From a virus: DNA of 39,298 nt. The position numbers were made by a program, and so were the translations under genes. The notes under the pieces are model-generated. The model was not told the origin of the DNA. It ran no database searches and saw only the letters and a program-made list of their open reading frames with translations. The stretch is from positions 1-39,298 of the IMG/VR virus record IMGVR_UViG_3300022926_001241; one strand, 5' to 3'. Shown here piece by piece: positions 1-14,800 of the stretch (position 1 is the first letter of the stretch; every line of letters begins with the position of its first letter).

Positions 1-2
1 CT

Positions 3-2804
3 AATCTCACAGCCACTTATGCGTTTAACTCAGCAGTTGAAGGGTCACAAACAGCATTTGAAATTGTTAGTGCTTCAAGTGCCGGACAACAATACATTTA
101 TGAAGTTAATCCTAAACCTAACAGCAACTTTAATATGTTGTATAGAAATGATAATCTAGGAAATGGTAGTAACAACACAGGATTCTTCTTACACTTTAAG
201 CAGGGAAGTTTACAAAGCGTTGATATTAATTTCCAAGAAAGTATTCCTAACAGAGTGTATAATGTTAATGTTAACAACATCAACAATAGTGATGTATGGT
301 TATATAGTTTAGATAAAAACGGAAACTTTGATCAGCTATGGTCACCGGTACCAAGTGTTGGTGCTACAAATATTATCTATAACCAAACAATTAATAAAAA
401 CATATATCAAGTAAGCACCAGAGCAGGCGATCAAGTTGATCTTATATTTGGTGACGGATCTTTTGCTAATGTTCCACAGGGAAGATTTAGACTTTATTAT
501 AGAACAAGTAATGGACTAAATTACAAAATATCACCTGATGAATTAAAAGGTATCATTATTCCAATTAATTATGTTAGTCGTTCAGGAAGGACAGAAACAA
601 TTAACATTCGTGCTAGTTTACGTTATACAGTAACAAATGCTACAACCAGAGAAACAGTTGATGACGTAAGACAAAAAGCACCACAACAATATTACACACA
701 AAACAGAATGGTCACAGGTGAAGACTATAATATTCTTCCGTACACTCTGTTCAATTCAGTGTTAAAAGTTAAAGCAGTTAATAGAACAAGTTCTGGGATT
801 TCAAGATACTTAGATGTTATTGACACAACAGGAAAATATTCAAGTACGAATATTTTTGCTCAAGATGGTATGTTGTATAGAAGTGAATCTCTTGATTCAT
901 TTAACTTTGTGTTTACAACATTAAATGACATTTATAAAGTAATTAATAATCAAGTAAAACCACTGTTAAGTATGAAAGAATCTTTACAATTCTTTTATGC
1001 TAATTATGATACATTGGCATTATCCAATACGCAGTGGAAAAAATCGTTAGATGACCAAGGTATTACCGGATACTTTTATGATAGTACCGGAAAGATTTTA
1101 CAGATTGGCAATTATGTTGCTGACAATAAACAATACATCAAGCAAGGAAGTATTGTTAAGTTCTCAGCAGGTTCTGGAAATTACTTTGATGCTAGAAACA
1201 TTATAAAAACAGGAACACCAAAAAATAAAGGTGACAAATATTATATCTATGCTCAGGTAATTGAAGTATTAGCAGACGGCACCAATGGTGGACAAGGCAA
1301 CTTATCCAATGGTAGCGGCCCGATAACATTTAACCAAACAGTACCAACAGGTGCTGAAGCAATACAGATATTTCCAGTATTTAATAATAACTTAGAACAA
1401 TCAGTTATTAATACGATGGTATCTTATACACAAGCGTTTAAAGACTTTGGTCTAAGATATGATCTAACAACTAGTAAATGGACAATTATTCAACCTGAAG
1501 ATTTAAATACTGGTGAGTTTGACTTAGATTACGCAGGAAATTCTACCAACCAAGGACTTGATGCTAGTTGGATAGTTAGATTCCAGGTAGTAGGCAAAAC
1601 ATATTCAGTTTATTATAGAGGATTACAGTATCTATTTGAAAGTATACAAGAAACAAACTTTTACTTTGACAACAAAGTAAAAATATATGATCCTAAGACT
1701 GGGTTTACAGTTAAAGATCAAATTAAAGTATTAAAAACAAACACAAATCCAGATGATAATAATTCTTTAGATCTAGATTACATTTGGCACATATATGACA
1801 ATGTTGTTGAAGTAGATGGTTACTCAAACCCAAATAAAATTTTAATAACATTTCCTGATGCCAATGATGATGGCATTCCAGACAATCCTGAATTGTTTGA
1901 ATTACTAGTTGATCCAGATAATAATGTTGAAAACAAATATGTCTATTTTGAAAATACATATGGTTATGATAACTTTGTAATTCAAACACCGGTTGACAAC
2001 AGTTTAGTTGAAGCAGGATACAGCACTGCTAATGAAATTAGAACTGAAGCAACATTGTATCAAAACGGGCAATTATTTTATGTAATTCCTGAAGATAAGT
2101 TTTATAAACTAACAGTAACAGGTTCAACGTACACAGTTAATCAGGTTACAGGATACACAAGTAAAATTGGTAGACAAGGTTTATATTTTCAATATAGACA
2201 TAGTTCACCAAATAACAGACGTATTGATCCAAGCCCAAATAATATTGTAGATATCTATATATTAACTAAGACTTATGCTGATGATTATCTAGCATGGATT
2301 AAAGATGTTACAGGAAATATTAGTGAACCTGTAGCACCAACCCCAGAAGTATTAGGTACAGACTACAGTGCCTTAGAAAATTATAAAACAGTGTCAGACA
2401 CCATCATTTATAATCCTGCTAAGTTTAAACCAATCTTTGGTGATAAAGCAGAAGCAAAATTAAGAGCAACTTTTAAGGTAGTTAAGAATGCCGGAGTTGT
2501 TGTTAGTGACAATGATGTTAAAACTTCTGTAGTGGCCGCAATAAACAAATATTTTAATGTAGCTAATTGGGATTTTGGTGAAACATTTTACTTTAGTGAA
2601 TTAAGTGCTTACCTACACAGTGTACTAGCACCTAATATTGCTAGTGTAACAATAGTACCATCAAGCCCATCAGAAGAGTTTGGTAGTTTATTACAGATAA
2701 ACGCAGAGTACAATGAAATTATTATTAGTGCCGCAACTGTTGACAATGTTGAGATTATTCCAGCAATTACAGCGGCTCAACTTAATCAAGTAGTTTCTGC
2801 TTAA
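3..2804 (+). CDS. T4 gp6-like baseplate wedge protein (5'-partial)
   Basis: This is a structural protein of the contractile-tail baseplate; T4 gp6 joins neighbouring wedges around the hub. The reading frame is open from the left edge, so the gene starts outside the window and 933 codons are visible; the first ATG in frame (135) is not the real start. Family signs are a segment near visible residues 148-175 (VDLIFGDGSF then RLYYRTSNG), the conserved RQKAPQQYYTQNRMVTGEDY stretch around 218-240, and a C-terminal block with NKYFNVANWDFGETFYFSEL followed by SVTIVP, which matches the gp6/J-like C-terminus. It is longer than T4 gp6 (about 660 residues), with a large middle insertion (roughly visible residues 300-750). 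It lies 21 bp before the giant structural gene, as gp6 precedes gp7 in T4. The gp6 assignment is from motif recall, not from a search. Confidence 0.75.
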   Translation, partial: NLTATYAFNSAVEGSQTAFEIVSASSAGQQYIYEVNPKPNSNFNMLYRNDNLGNGSNNTGFFLHFKQGSLQSVDINFQESIPNRVYNVNVNNINNSDVWLYSLDKNGNFDQLWSPVPSVGATNIIYNQTINKNIYQVSTRAGDQVDLIFGDGSFANVPQGRFRLYYRTSNGLNYKISPDELKGIIIPINYVSRSGRTETINIRASLRYTVTNATTRETVDDVRQKAPQQYYTQNRMVTGEDYNILPYTLFNSVLKVKAVNRTSSGISRYLDVIDTTGKYSSTNIFAQDGMLYRSESLDSFNFVFTTLNDIYKVINNQVKPLLSMKESLQFFYANYDTLALSNTQWKKSLDDQGITGYFYDSTGKILQIGNYVADNKQYIKQGSIVKFSAGSGNYFDARNIIKTGTPKNKGDKYYIYAQVIEVLADGTNGGQGNLSNGSGPITFNQTVPTGAEAIQIFPVFNNNLEQSVINTMVSYTQAFKDFGLRYDLTTSKWTIIQPEDLNTGEFDLDYAGNSTNQGLDASWIVRFQVVGKTYSVYYRGLQYLFESIQETNFYFDNKVKIYDPKTGFTVKDQIKVLKTNTNPDDNNSLDLDYIWHIYDNVVEVDGYSNPNKILITFPDANDDGIPDNPELFELLVDPDNNVENKYVYFENTYGYDNFVIQTPVDNSLVEAGYSTANEIRTEATLYQNGQLFYVIPEDKFYKLTVTGSTYTVNQVTGYTSKIGRQGLYFQYRHSSPNNRRIDPSPNNIVDIYILTKTYADDYLAWIKDVTGNISEPVAPTPEVLGTDYSALENYKTVSDTIIYNPAKFKPIFGDKAEAKLRATFKVVKNAGVVVSDNDVKTSVVAAINKYFNVANWDFGETFYFSELSAYLHSVLAPNIASVTIVPSSPSEEFGSLLQINAEYNEIIISAATVDNVEIIPAITAAQLNQVVSA

Positions 2805-2825
2805 TGATCAAATAAAGAGAACAAT

Positions 2826-5800
2826 ATGGCCGCAAGAAAGAGTAAAAATCTATTACCTAACGTATTTAGAACTAGTGCGAATGAAAAGTTTTTAAATGCC
2901 ACAGTAGATCAATTAGTTAGCGAACCTAAACTAAAAGATCTTTACGGATATATTGGTCGTACATTTGCTCCTACATTTAAAAAAGGTGACAGTTATGTTA
3001 CTGAAGATTCTGCTCGTAGACAAAACTATCAATTAGAACCAAGTACCATAGTCACTAATGACGATGGCGACAGTGTTTTCTTTTCTAGCTATTTAGATTT
3101 CCTAGATAAAATCAAATACTATGGTGGCTATAGTGACAAACATAGTAGACTGTTTAACAGTGAATATTATAGTTTTGATCCTAAAATATCTTTAGATGCT
3201 TTTGTTAACTTTGGACAATACTATTGGTTACCAAATGGACCTAGTACTGTACAGGTTAATACAACTGGAGTTGAGTTAGAAAAAAATTATGTTGTTTCAA
3301 AAAATGACAACACTAATCAATATGATTATCTAGATGCTGGAGTTAAAAATAATACAATAGTTTTAGCCAGAGGCGGAACATACACATTTGAAGTTGATCA
3401 AAGTTCAGAGTTTTGGATACAACGTGAATTAGGAATCGATGGCCGTTTAAATGCCACACCGACTATTAGTTCTCGAGACATATTAGGTGTTACTAATAAT
3501 GGTGCTACATCAGGCACAGTAACATTTAATGTACCACAATCAACAGCACAAGATAGATTCTTAAAAATGCCTAAAGTAGCAGAGGTAGACTACGCAGTAC
3601 CGTTTGCTTATGCTCAAGCACAAAATAGATTTCTTTCAGACTTCTTAAATGATTTTCCTGAGTACGTTGGTATTGCTGGAGCACTAGATGGAAAAACAGT
3701 TATCTTTGTAGACCAAGATCAATTAACTAACTTTCAGGAAGATGAAGTTTGGTTAGTTGCTGGTGAAACAGACAGCATCAGTATTACCTATGACAAAGGT
3801 ACTCTTGTGCCACAGGATGTTAGATACAATGTTTGGAATATTCAATTAATACCTGTTGGTGATGAACAATTAATCAATATCTACCCTGGACTTGAAGTAG
3901 CACAAGAAGAAAAGGTTTATGTTAAGTATGGTCTTGGTAATGCTAATAAAGAATATTATAAAGAATATGATGGCTTCTTCCATCAGACACCACTGATAAC
4001 AGCCCCTCGAGATACATTATATATACAAGATGGTTCAAGAGGAGACATCTACACCACAATTAAAATTGTTGACTATAATAATTTTCAAATTGACGTTGAA
4101 AATGATATTCTAGGCAAAGAAGAATACACTTCACCAAATGGTATAGTGTTTACTAACGGATTAAAAATTCAATTTGATACTGATGTTACTCCAGCATCAT
4201 ATCAAGAAAAAACATATTACGTTGCTGATGTAGGAACTGGCATCAGACTAGTTGATGAAGACATAATGGTAACACCAGAATCTTACAATGATGAAATAGC
4301 AACAAACTATCCATTAAAACAATTAGTTCTTGATAAAGCAACCACAACTGCGATTTCAGCAGGTGAAATAATTACAGTTGGTAGTAGTACCATTGAAGTC
4401 TATACAGAAATAGCAAGTGGTTCTATTAAAATTACAACGTTTGACAGTATCAATGATATTAATAGAGGTGAAACTGTTTCGGGTACAGGTATTGCTAGTG
4501 GCACAACAGTTTATGATGTATTTGCTGACACAGTGTTTCCAGAATATATCACTATTAAAAGAAGTGCTAAAGATTGTAATGCCTGGTCTAGAAACAACAG
4601 ATGGTTCCACGTTGATGTTATTAAAGCAACGTCGGCATATAATGACGAGCCTTTAATTTTAGATCAAGAGTTACGTGCTAAAAGACCAATCATTCAATTT
4701 GATGAAGATCTACTGTTGTTTAACTATGGTCGAATTGGCAAAAACCATATTGATATCTTAGATACTACATTTACAGATGCTTTCAATGAATTTGAAGGTA
4801 AGGTATTAGACACAGCATTTGGAGAAACATTGTTTGATGGAATGCGAGTAGTGTTTGCGTCTGACACTGACCCATTAGTAAGAAATAAAGTTTATCAAAT
4901 TAACTTGGTCCAGTTTGAAGTTGATCCTGTAACAGAATTACCAACAGGTGACACACACATTAAACTTGTTAAAGCAGATGATGGTGATGTAGAACAATAT
5001 GATTCTTTAGTTGTTCGCAAAGGAATAAACAAAGGTAAACAATATTGGTTCAATGGTTCTGAATGGGCAGAATCTCAGCAAAAAACTTTATTACAACAAG
5101 CACCATTATTTGATGTATTAGACGAGAATGGCGTTTCATTGAGTAATACTCAGTACTATCCAAGAACTACCTTTGCTGGTACTAAATTATTTGGCTATAC
5201 TGAAAATACATCCGGAACTGATGATTCAGTGTTAGGATTCCCACTATCGTATAGAAGTTTCCAAAGTCAAGGTGATATCAGATTTACTAATTATTTCAAC
5301 ACAGATAAATTTGATTATGTAACTGGCCAAACAGTATTAACAAAAAATATTAATACTCTAGGATTTTTACAATCCATAGTAGATAGAACAACATTGACTC
5401 AGAAAAATACCTGGCTTCGAATTATTGAACATAGCAAACAATATCAAACATTTGATTTTAATTATTCAGGAACTAACACATTTAAGTTAGATATTACTCC
5501 ACATGCACAAGACATTCATGGTACATCAAACACAATACCATATATTAATGTTTTTAAAAATAATGAATATCTAAGTCAAGATAAATGGTCAATTGATTTG
5601 AATAATATTGTTACTATAACTGATACCCTTGTTGATGGCGACAATATTGATATCGAAGTTTACAGTAATCAGAACAGTAAACAAGGCCACTATAAAATAC
5701 CAACTAATCTAGACCTTAATGCTCAGAACGTTAATGTTGATTCGTTAACACTAGGACAAATAAGAAATCACGTTGTTTCTTTAAGCAGAAATAGTACAAA

Positions 5801-8800
5801 TGTTGAAGGAAACATACTTGGTGCTTGTAATCTGCGTGATATTAACATAAAATCACAGGGCGGCAGTATTCTTCAACATAGCGGATCAATACCATACGGT
5901 CAGTTATTTTTAGTCGACGAAGAAGCAAACTTTGTTGATGCAATGAGATTTGCTCAAAGAGAATATACTAAATTTAAAAATAAATTTTTAGAGTTATCTG
6001 TAAGTCTAGACGATATTGATCCAACAGATCCAATATCTAGCGTTGATTTAATCTTAACTCAACTTAATATTAATAAAACATCAAGTCAGCCATTCTTTTA
6101 TAGTGATATGGTACCATATGGTTCTGTAAAAAATACTATCACATATACAGTATTTGATCCATTAGTTACTAATTATGAGATTACAAATGTATTTTCATCA
6201 ACAACATTAAGTAATCAGGCTATTCTGGTTTATCTCAATGACGAACAGTTAATAATTGGATGGGATTACGATTTTGAAAGTGATAGACCGGTCGTAACTA
6301 TTAACTCTGAAAATATTACACTTGCTGTAGATGATGTTATTACTATAATCGAATACGCAAATACCGACGGAAGTTACATTCCAGAAACTCCAACAAAATT
6401 AGGAACATATCCAAAATTTATTCCTGAAATTTATGAAGACGACACGTACCAAACACCAATAAATGCTATTCGCGGCCATGATGGTAGTATTACTCCGGCA
6501 TTTAATGATTATCGAGATGACTTTTTACTTGAATTAGAAAAACGTATCTACAATAATATCAAAGTTGGTGAACCGTCTACATGTAGAGACATTCTAACAG
6601 TCAGACCTGGTAAATTTAGATCCAACGGTTACACATATAAAGAATTATGGAATATTATATCTAAGGGATTCTTAAATTGGGTTGGAACACATAAAATTAA
6701 TTTTAGTGAAAATTCAACGTTTCAAAGTAATGCTCCATTCACCTGGAATTACAACAAGTTTGTTGATAGATTAGATGGTGAATATTTGCCAGGAAGTTGG
6801 AGAAGCATTTATCAGTATTTCTATGATACAATATATCCACATACACGCCCTTGGGAAATGTTAGGGTATAGTAGAAAACCTGAATGGTGGGAAAATGAAT
6901 ATGGCCCAGGACCATACACTGGCGGAAATACTTTATTGTGGGAAGATCTGGAGGCAGGTAGAATCAAAGGTGGCCCAAGAGCAACAGTTGATCAAGGATA
7001 TGGTGTAGGCATTGATCCAATTTATATCAGACCAAGGCTGACAGAAGTTATCCCAGTTGACGCTAATGGATACCTACTCAGTCCAGAGAAAATTATTGCT
7101 AAGGCTGTAAGTCCAAAAAGTGCGGCAAGTTCCTGGGCGGCAGGAGAAATGGGTCCAGCAGAATGGGCCTGGAGAACTAGTAGTGAATTTCCGTATGCTA
7201 TGAACCTAGCAATGGCGTTGGCTAAACCAGCTAACTACTTTGCTCAATATATTGATACATACAGATTACAGTATAATACGCAGTTAAGACAATTATTAAA
7301 TCAAAATAAACAGCATATACAACAAAATGATATATTGTTCAACGGCGATAGAGATGTTAATAATAATGTTATTAGAAGTGCTGGGTATTTAAATTGGATT
7401 GCTGAGTATCTTAGAATGTTAGGAATCAATCCTTCAACTAAGATTAATAATTTACTTGATAATTATGAAGTTCGATTAGCATATAAAATGGGAGGCTTTA
7501 GTGATAAAAAATATCTTAAAGTCTTAGCAGAACAAAGTTCACCGACTAGTACCAATGATAGTGTTTTAATACCTGATGAAAACTATAATGTTGATCTGTT
7601 AAAATCAACACCTATATCCAGATTGACATATAGTGCTGTTATCGTTGAAAAAACATCAAATGGCTTTAGTGTTAGAGGGTATGATTTAAGTTCACCGTAC
7701 TTTACAATTATTCCAAGTGTGGTTAACAATCGTGCTTCAAAAATCACAGTGTTAAATCAGACTGGTACAATATATAGAGATTTCCAAAAATCTAAAATAA
7801 CAGTCCCATACGGATATGAATTTAAATCTAAACAACAGGTAGTAGACTTTTTAGTTAGTTACCAAAGATACTTAGTAGCTCAAGGATTTACTTTTAATGA
7901 TAGAGATGGTGATTTAGGTGAAACAAGAAATTGGCTATTATCAGTCAGAGAGTTTTTACATTGGATACAGCAAGGATGGAAACAAGGTAGTATCATCGTA
8001 CTAAGTCCAATAACAAATTCATTAAAAGTTACCACTAAAGGTAATATAGTTGACGAAGTTACAGACAGTCAATTTGGAAGTAAAGTTGTTGATCAAAACT
8101 TTAATCTGATCAAAAGGACAGGATATAAATCATTCAGAACAGCAGAAGGATTTAGAATAACACTATTGTCAGATAGTATGTTAGCGTTTGCTGAACTTAA
8201 TTTAGTGCAGTATGAGCATGTGTTAATATTTGATAATTCAACAGTGTTCAATGACGTTATATATCGCCCTGAACTAGGTAACAGACAATATAGGCTTAAA
8301 CTTATTGGACAAAAAACTGCTGAGTGGGATGGTAGTTTACATGCTCCAGGTTTTATCTACAACAGTGATGTTATTGATCAGTGGAACTCAGGAAAAGATT
8401 ATCTTAAAGGCGATCTGGTAGAATACAAAGATTTAAGATATGTAGCATTAAAAAATACTCCTGCGTCAATTAATTTTGAATTTAATAATTGGAAACAATT
8501 ACAACCAGGTGAAATAAATTCCGGACTACTTAAAAACTTCTCAACAATAGCAGTTGGCTCACAAAGTTTTTATGACAGTTATGGTAAATTAAAAGATAAT
8601 AATCAACTCGAATACAGCCATGGATTGATTGGGTTTAAACCAAGACAATATCTAGATGATTTAGGATTAAGCCTCACCTCACAGATTGAATTCTATAAAG
8701 GTTACATTAAACAAAAAGGTACAAAAAATGCTGTAGATGCGTTAACGAACGCATCATTTAATAACCAATTGAGTCAATTGAGTTTCTTTGAAGAGTGGGC

Positions 8801-11800
8801 TGTTCGTACTGGTGAATATGGATCATTAGATAATAATCCGTATTTAGAAATACCTTTAGATGAAAAATCAATTTCAGTTAATCCGGCAACTATTAGATTC
8901 GTTAATGATAGTGAAAACAATCTAGCAAATGGTAAAACAATATTTAATAAATCACAATTATATAGATCAACCACTGGATTCACTGGTAAGATTGCGTTAA
9001 ACAGAGATGAACATAGTGACTATGATAATGACATTTTAACAGCAGGATATGTTAATATTGATGACGTTGATGCTACTGTATATGATATCACTACAAACTA
9101 TAATAGTTTAAATGAAAAGATTGATGATATTGGAACAGGATACACTATCTGGACAGCTCGTGATTTCAATGGTAACTGGAATGTGTATAGAATCAGTGAA
9201 ACAGATAATCATGCTATTAAATTATCAAACGCATTAGATGGATTTATTACTTGGACTTTTGATAAACAACATCAGCTAGGTGAAAATGATATTTTCCTAG
9301 TTAAAGGCTTTGATAATCAATTTGATGGGTTCTATCAAGTATCTAAAGTTTTAGATCTCAACAGAGTCAACGTTAGATATCAAGGTAATATAGCAAATCT
9401 TGCTAGTGTAAATGATCAGACTGGAAAAGGTATGTTTTTTGGTCTAGACAGTATGCGATTCTATTACATGGAAGATGCTAGAGTATTTGGATTAGAAAAA
9501 CCTTTACACAGATGGCGAGCAGGTGACACTATTTGGATTGATGTTGATGCCGCAACAACTACAGCTAACGGACAATCGTATTCAGTACCAAAAGATACTT
9601 GGAAAGTTTATGAAAAAACTATGCCATGGGATTATGATCATACACTATTAAAATCTAGTGGAGACTACACAAGTAATGATGAATTTGGCAAGAGTGTTAA
9701 ATTAAGTTATGATGGTTTATTAGCAGTGGTAGGTAGTCCTAGAGCTAACACTGCTCCATATTATGGTATTGGTGTAGAAGAAGAAACTGGACAAGTTAAT
9801 ACGTTCGATAAAGGATTTACCGGTTCGTTTGTTACAGGCGCAACGTTACAATCAGACGTAGGTAATGTATCTGTAACTGTAAGAGAATATGGACATTGTG
9901 TTGATCAGGCAATTGGTAAAGTTGCTGTAGGCGCTCCAGGAAGTTATGGTAATATAGGTTTTGCGTTTGTTTATAATAGACCACAAGGAACTACATCATT
10001 CCTTAGAGCACAACCATTATGGTCGGGAAATGTTAATGCTACTGGTGATAGATTTGGATCAAGTATTAGTTTAGATGAGCATGGTAGATGGGCATTTGTA
10101 GGTGCTCCAGGAAATGATAAAGTATATGTTTTTGGCTTAAACAATAATATTACACCTGAATCTGAGGTTCTGTCTATTAATGATAGAGTAACCTTAGAAT
10201 TAAGTGGAACAGTGTCGGCTAACGTAGGTGATATTATTACACAGCCTAACACTAGTAGTACCACTGTTGTAGCAGATACTAGTTCTGGTGCTAATGTAAT
10301 TATTGGATCATTACAAAATATTACAACAACAGGAGGTAATATTTTTATTAATGCTGTTGACTCAGGATTAACAGTAGTGGGATCAACCAGTGAATCAAAC
10401 ATCAATATTATTACAACATCATTTACACCAGAGATAAATGGCGTTGCTGAAAGTTTACATGTTAGTAACTCAAAACGAGTATTCATACCTGATCTAGATT
10501 ACACAGTCAGTGGAAACACTATTACATTCTCAGATAATCTTGAACAAGAGGTTTACGTGATTGCTCAGCAACCTTACTACACTTTAGTAGAAACGATTCA
10601 AGGACCTACAGGAAGTAATTTTGGTGCTAGTTTAGATTCAAGTTTAGATGGAGCTCAGTTAGGTATTGGTGCTCCTAATGACACTGTAAACGTTGCTGTA
10701 TTCAGTGACGGCACAACATCAGTTACAAAATCAATTGAAGTAGGTGTTGATACTGCTAATGTATCAGTTAATGGAAATGTTTTACCTAGAACTTCATATA
10801 CCGAATATGATGGCGCAGGCAGTGTGTATGTGTATGACAGAGTTATCGAAGCGTTTAAAACAACAGGCTTGTTAGATTATACAACTACTGGTAATATTAA
10901 TACTGTACACCGAGTAACAATTAACAATGAAGAAGTTCATGATTATTTCCTACCAAGTGGGGTTGGATCTAATACTATTAGATTTATTAATCCTCCACAG
11001 AGTGGACAGATAGTTGAAATTGAAACAAACAAATTTAACCTATTAGAAAAGCTAATTGGAGTTGATAGTTTAGACGGAAGCCTGACAGCAATTCAAGAAG
11101 GCACAGCGTTTGGTACAGATTTAACAATTTGTTCTAATAACTGTGCGATTTATGTAGGTGCTCCATATTATGATAATGGTACACAATATAGTAGTGGTGC
11201 TGTTTGGAAGTTCCATAACAGAGGTAGACTATACGGAACCAATACTGCGTATGCTATAAATCCAACATTTAGTATTGGTGATTCGATTAGATTAGACAAT
11301 TTTGAAGTTACAGCAACAGGAACAGATTTAGATAGTTTAGTAGATGATATCAATGATGCTAATATTCTTGGCGTTACGGCAACAAACGAGAATGGAGTAT
11401 TAAGATTAGACTCAGACAGAACTGTTGCTAAAAACTTACTACGTATCAGATCAGGAAACACGGTATCAGGTAGCGAAGGTATTATTGCTGATGCTGATAT
11501 GAAGATATTTGCTTATATGCAGATTATTGTTAATCCGTATGGAGCACCAGGTGAATACTTTGGTAATAAAGTTGTTCTAGCACAGAATGCCTACATGTTG
11601 GTAATTTCGAGTGAAAGAGGGTCAACAAGATCTTATGCAACATTTGATGAAAATACAACAACACTTGATGACAACAGTACAGCATTCTTTGACACTATCA
11701 CCGGAAGTGGCAGTGTTTACATTTATGAGTTATATGATGATCCAAGAGATGAAGTCGAACACCCAGGACGTTATGCGTTTGCTCAACAACTTAATCTTCC

Positions 11801-14800
11801 TGATATCGACGGAAATGTGTCAACTATTAATGATCGATTAAATTCAGGTGACCGATTTGGAGCGGCCATTGATATCATTGGTGATTCAATTATAGTATCT
11901 GCCCCCGGAGATGACGCAACATTAACTGACGCAGGCAGTGTTTACATATTTAAAAATGAAAACATGACCAGAGGCTGGAATCTAATCAGATATCAGGATG
12001 ACAGGGTAGACATAAACTCAGTTAACAGAATGTACTTATATGACAGTAGATCAAATATTATTCTAAATAATTTAGAATTTATTGATCCTGCTAAAGGAAA
12101 GATATTAGGTCAAGCAGATCAGGAAATTACATATAAAACTGAATATGATCCTGCTGTATATAATAAAGGCGCAAAGGCAAATACCAGCTATTATTGGAAT
12201 CAAAATCAGGTTGGTAAAGTTTGGTGGAACTTGTCATTGGTTAGGTTTGTAAATTACGAACAAGGATCCTCAACATATAGAACAATTAACTGGGGTAAAC
12301 TATTCCCTAATAGTGTTATTGAAGTTTGCGAATGGGTTGAAAGTGATGTACTACCAAGTCAATATGTTGATGCTGGGTACGACGGAGTTCCAAAATATGA
12401 TGGTAATACTAACTATGTTGAAATACCTCGTGTAGACCCAGTAACAAATATTATTGCTAATAAGTACTATTTCTGGGTTAAGGATAAAACATCAGTAGAT
12501 CCAACAGATCCAACAAGAAAATTGCCAATTAAAACGGTTGCTGATTATATTGAAAATCCTAAGTCACAGGGTATTTCTTATGCGGCTATTATCAGTGATG
12601 ATGCTATAGCATTATATAATGTTGCTCAATATCTGTCAGGACAAGATACTAAATTACACATTGATTATGAAAATCAAAAAAATGATAATTTAATCCACAG
12701 TGAATATGAACTAATACAAGAAGGAAATGCTACAGACCAAATTCCTCAACGAATTTTAGATAAGTTCATTGACAGTTTATCAGGTATTGATAAAATAGGT
12801 CAACTGGTTCCAGATCCAACACTAAGTGTTGCTGATAGGTATGGTATTGCTCGTCGACCAAGACAGAGTATGTTTGTTGATAGATTACGAGCTATGAAAG
12901 ATTTGGTTACTTATGTTAATAATATTTTAATTAAAAAACCAATAGCAAAACAATATGATCTAACTCAACTAAACTCTGAAGAAGAAAAACCTAACTTTAA
13001 ATTAGGTGAATACGACCTAGCAGTAGACACTGAAGAAAATCTACTTTATATCGAAACGGTTTCTTTATCAGCAGGGTATAAAGTTTTAGTAAATCAAAAT
13101 ACTGAACAAAGCAATCTTTGGACATTACATGAATTACAAGAAGATAAAACATGGAACTTAGTTAAAGTACAAAGTTTCAAAACAAGTTTATTTTGGGAGT
13201 ATGTTGATTGGTACGCCGATGGATATAGTCCAGAAGAAGTAATTGAGTATTCTGTTGAGACTCTACCAGACGCATTAAAACTATCAGCAAGTCCAGGTGA
13301 TGAAATTTTAGTTAAAGTTACTTCAGCCGAGGGTGGCGTTTGGAATTTATTAACAGTAACAGATACAGGGGAATATCAAGTTGTTGGTATACAAAACGGT
13401 ACCATTAAACTCAGCAATTCTTTAGGTAATTTCGCTGATAACAACATTGGACTAGGTAATCAGGGATATGATACTAACAGATTTGATCAATCACCTAATA
13501 TTGAAATCAGATATATTCTAAATGCTCTTAAAGATGACATATTCATCAATGAGTTACAAGGAGAGTTTAATAACTTATTCTTTGTAATGATGAATTATAT
13601 GTTCACTGAACAAAACTATGTTGATTGGATCTTTAGAACTAGTTTTGTTAGTGTTTCACATTTCCTACGTGAACTGAATCAACCAGCAAATTATATTAAA
13701 GATAATTTAACTTACTATGAAAACTATATCAATGAAGTTAAACCATACAGAACAAAAATACGTGAATACTTAACCAGTTATTCAAGTAATGACACCTTTG
13801 AAGGAAGTGTTACAGACTTTGATCTAGCACCATATTATGATCCAGACACAAAAGTATTCCGCTCACCAAGTGGAGAGATAGTTAATAAAGATACACAGTT
13901 ATGGGCAACTGGTTATTTAACAACAAATAATCAATTGATTAACAGTGATTATACAAATTGGTATAACCACAGAAACTTCCATATTGAAGAAGTGATTATA
14001 GTTGAAGCAGGTAGTGGGTATTCAACACCGCCAGCAATTACTTTCCAAGGCGGCGGCGCTACAGTTCAAGCAACTGCTACAGCTACTATAGATGGCGACA
14101 CAGGTGCTATAACAGCAATTAATATAGTTACTCCGGGTAAAGGTTATTACGAAACTCCAACAATTATAATCAATGGTAGTGCTACTGTAGAAGCCAAAGC
14201 ATACGCAACAATTAATAATAATCAGTTAAGATTGTTTGATACAACTATTAAGTTTGATAGAATTAACTACACCAGCGACGTAGTTGAATGGACAGAAAAT
14301 ACAACGTTTACAGCAAACACTATTGTAAGTTACAATGGTATTGGATACAAAGTCCTTTCAAACATTACAACCAATGATACGTTTGTTACCAGTGATTATG
14401 AAATTTATAGTTCAAGTAATTTTACAAACGCAAATGATAGAATCATGGCATACTATAATCCAACTAACACTATGCCAGCAAAAGATTTAAATCAATTGAT
14501 TTATGGCATAGAGTACCCAGGTGTACAAATTCAAGGATTAGACTTTACTCAACAACCAGGCTTTGATGGAATACTTTGGGCTAATGTTACATTTGATTCA
14601 GACATAACAGTCAGTGTTGGCGACGTTATATCACAACCTGAATCAGATATCATGCTAACATTTAATACACCAATTACAGCAAACATTGGTCAATTTGTCA
14701 CACAAACATCAAGTGGTGCTAATGCTACGATATATGGAAATACTATTGCGTCAGGACAACAAGGAAATGTCAGTGGTGTTGTAGCGTACCTAACTAAAAA

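Noticed and set aside
135-137. ATG as the start of the first gene
   Set aside because: The same frame is open back to base 3 with family-like sequence, so the ATG is internal and the gene is cut by the window edge.
5304-5311. GATAAATT as a late promoter
   Set aside because: It lies deep inside the giant gene; such near-matches are expected in AT-rich coding DNA. The similar one at 37847 is only mentioned as weak.
9971-10486. 171-codon open frame on the - strand inside the giant gene
   Set aside because: Antisense to a clear coding frame, with low-complexity hydrophobic content and no ribosome site; it follows from codon bias of the + strand gene.
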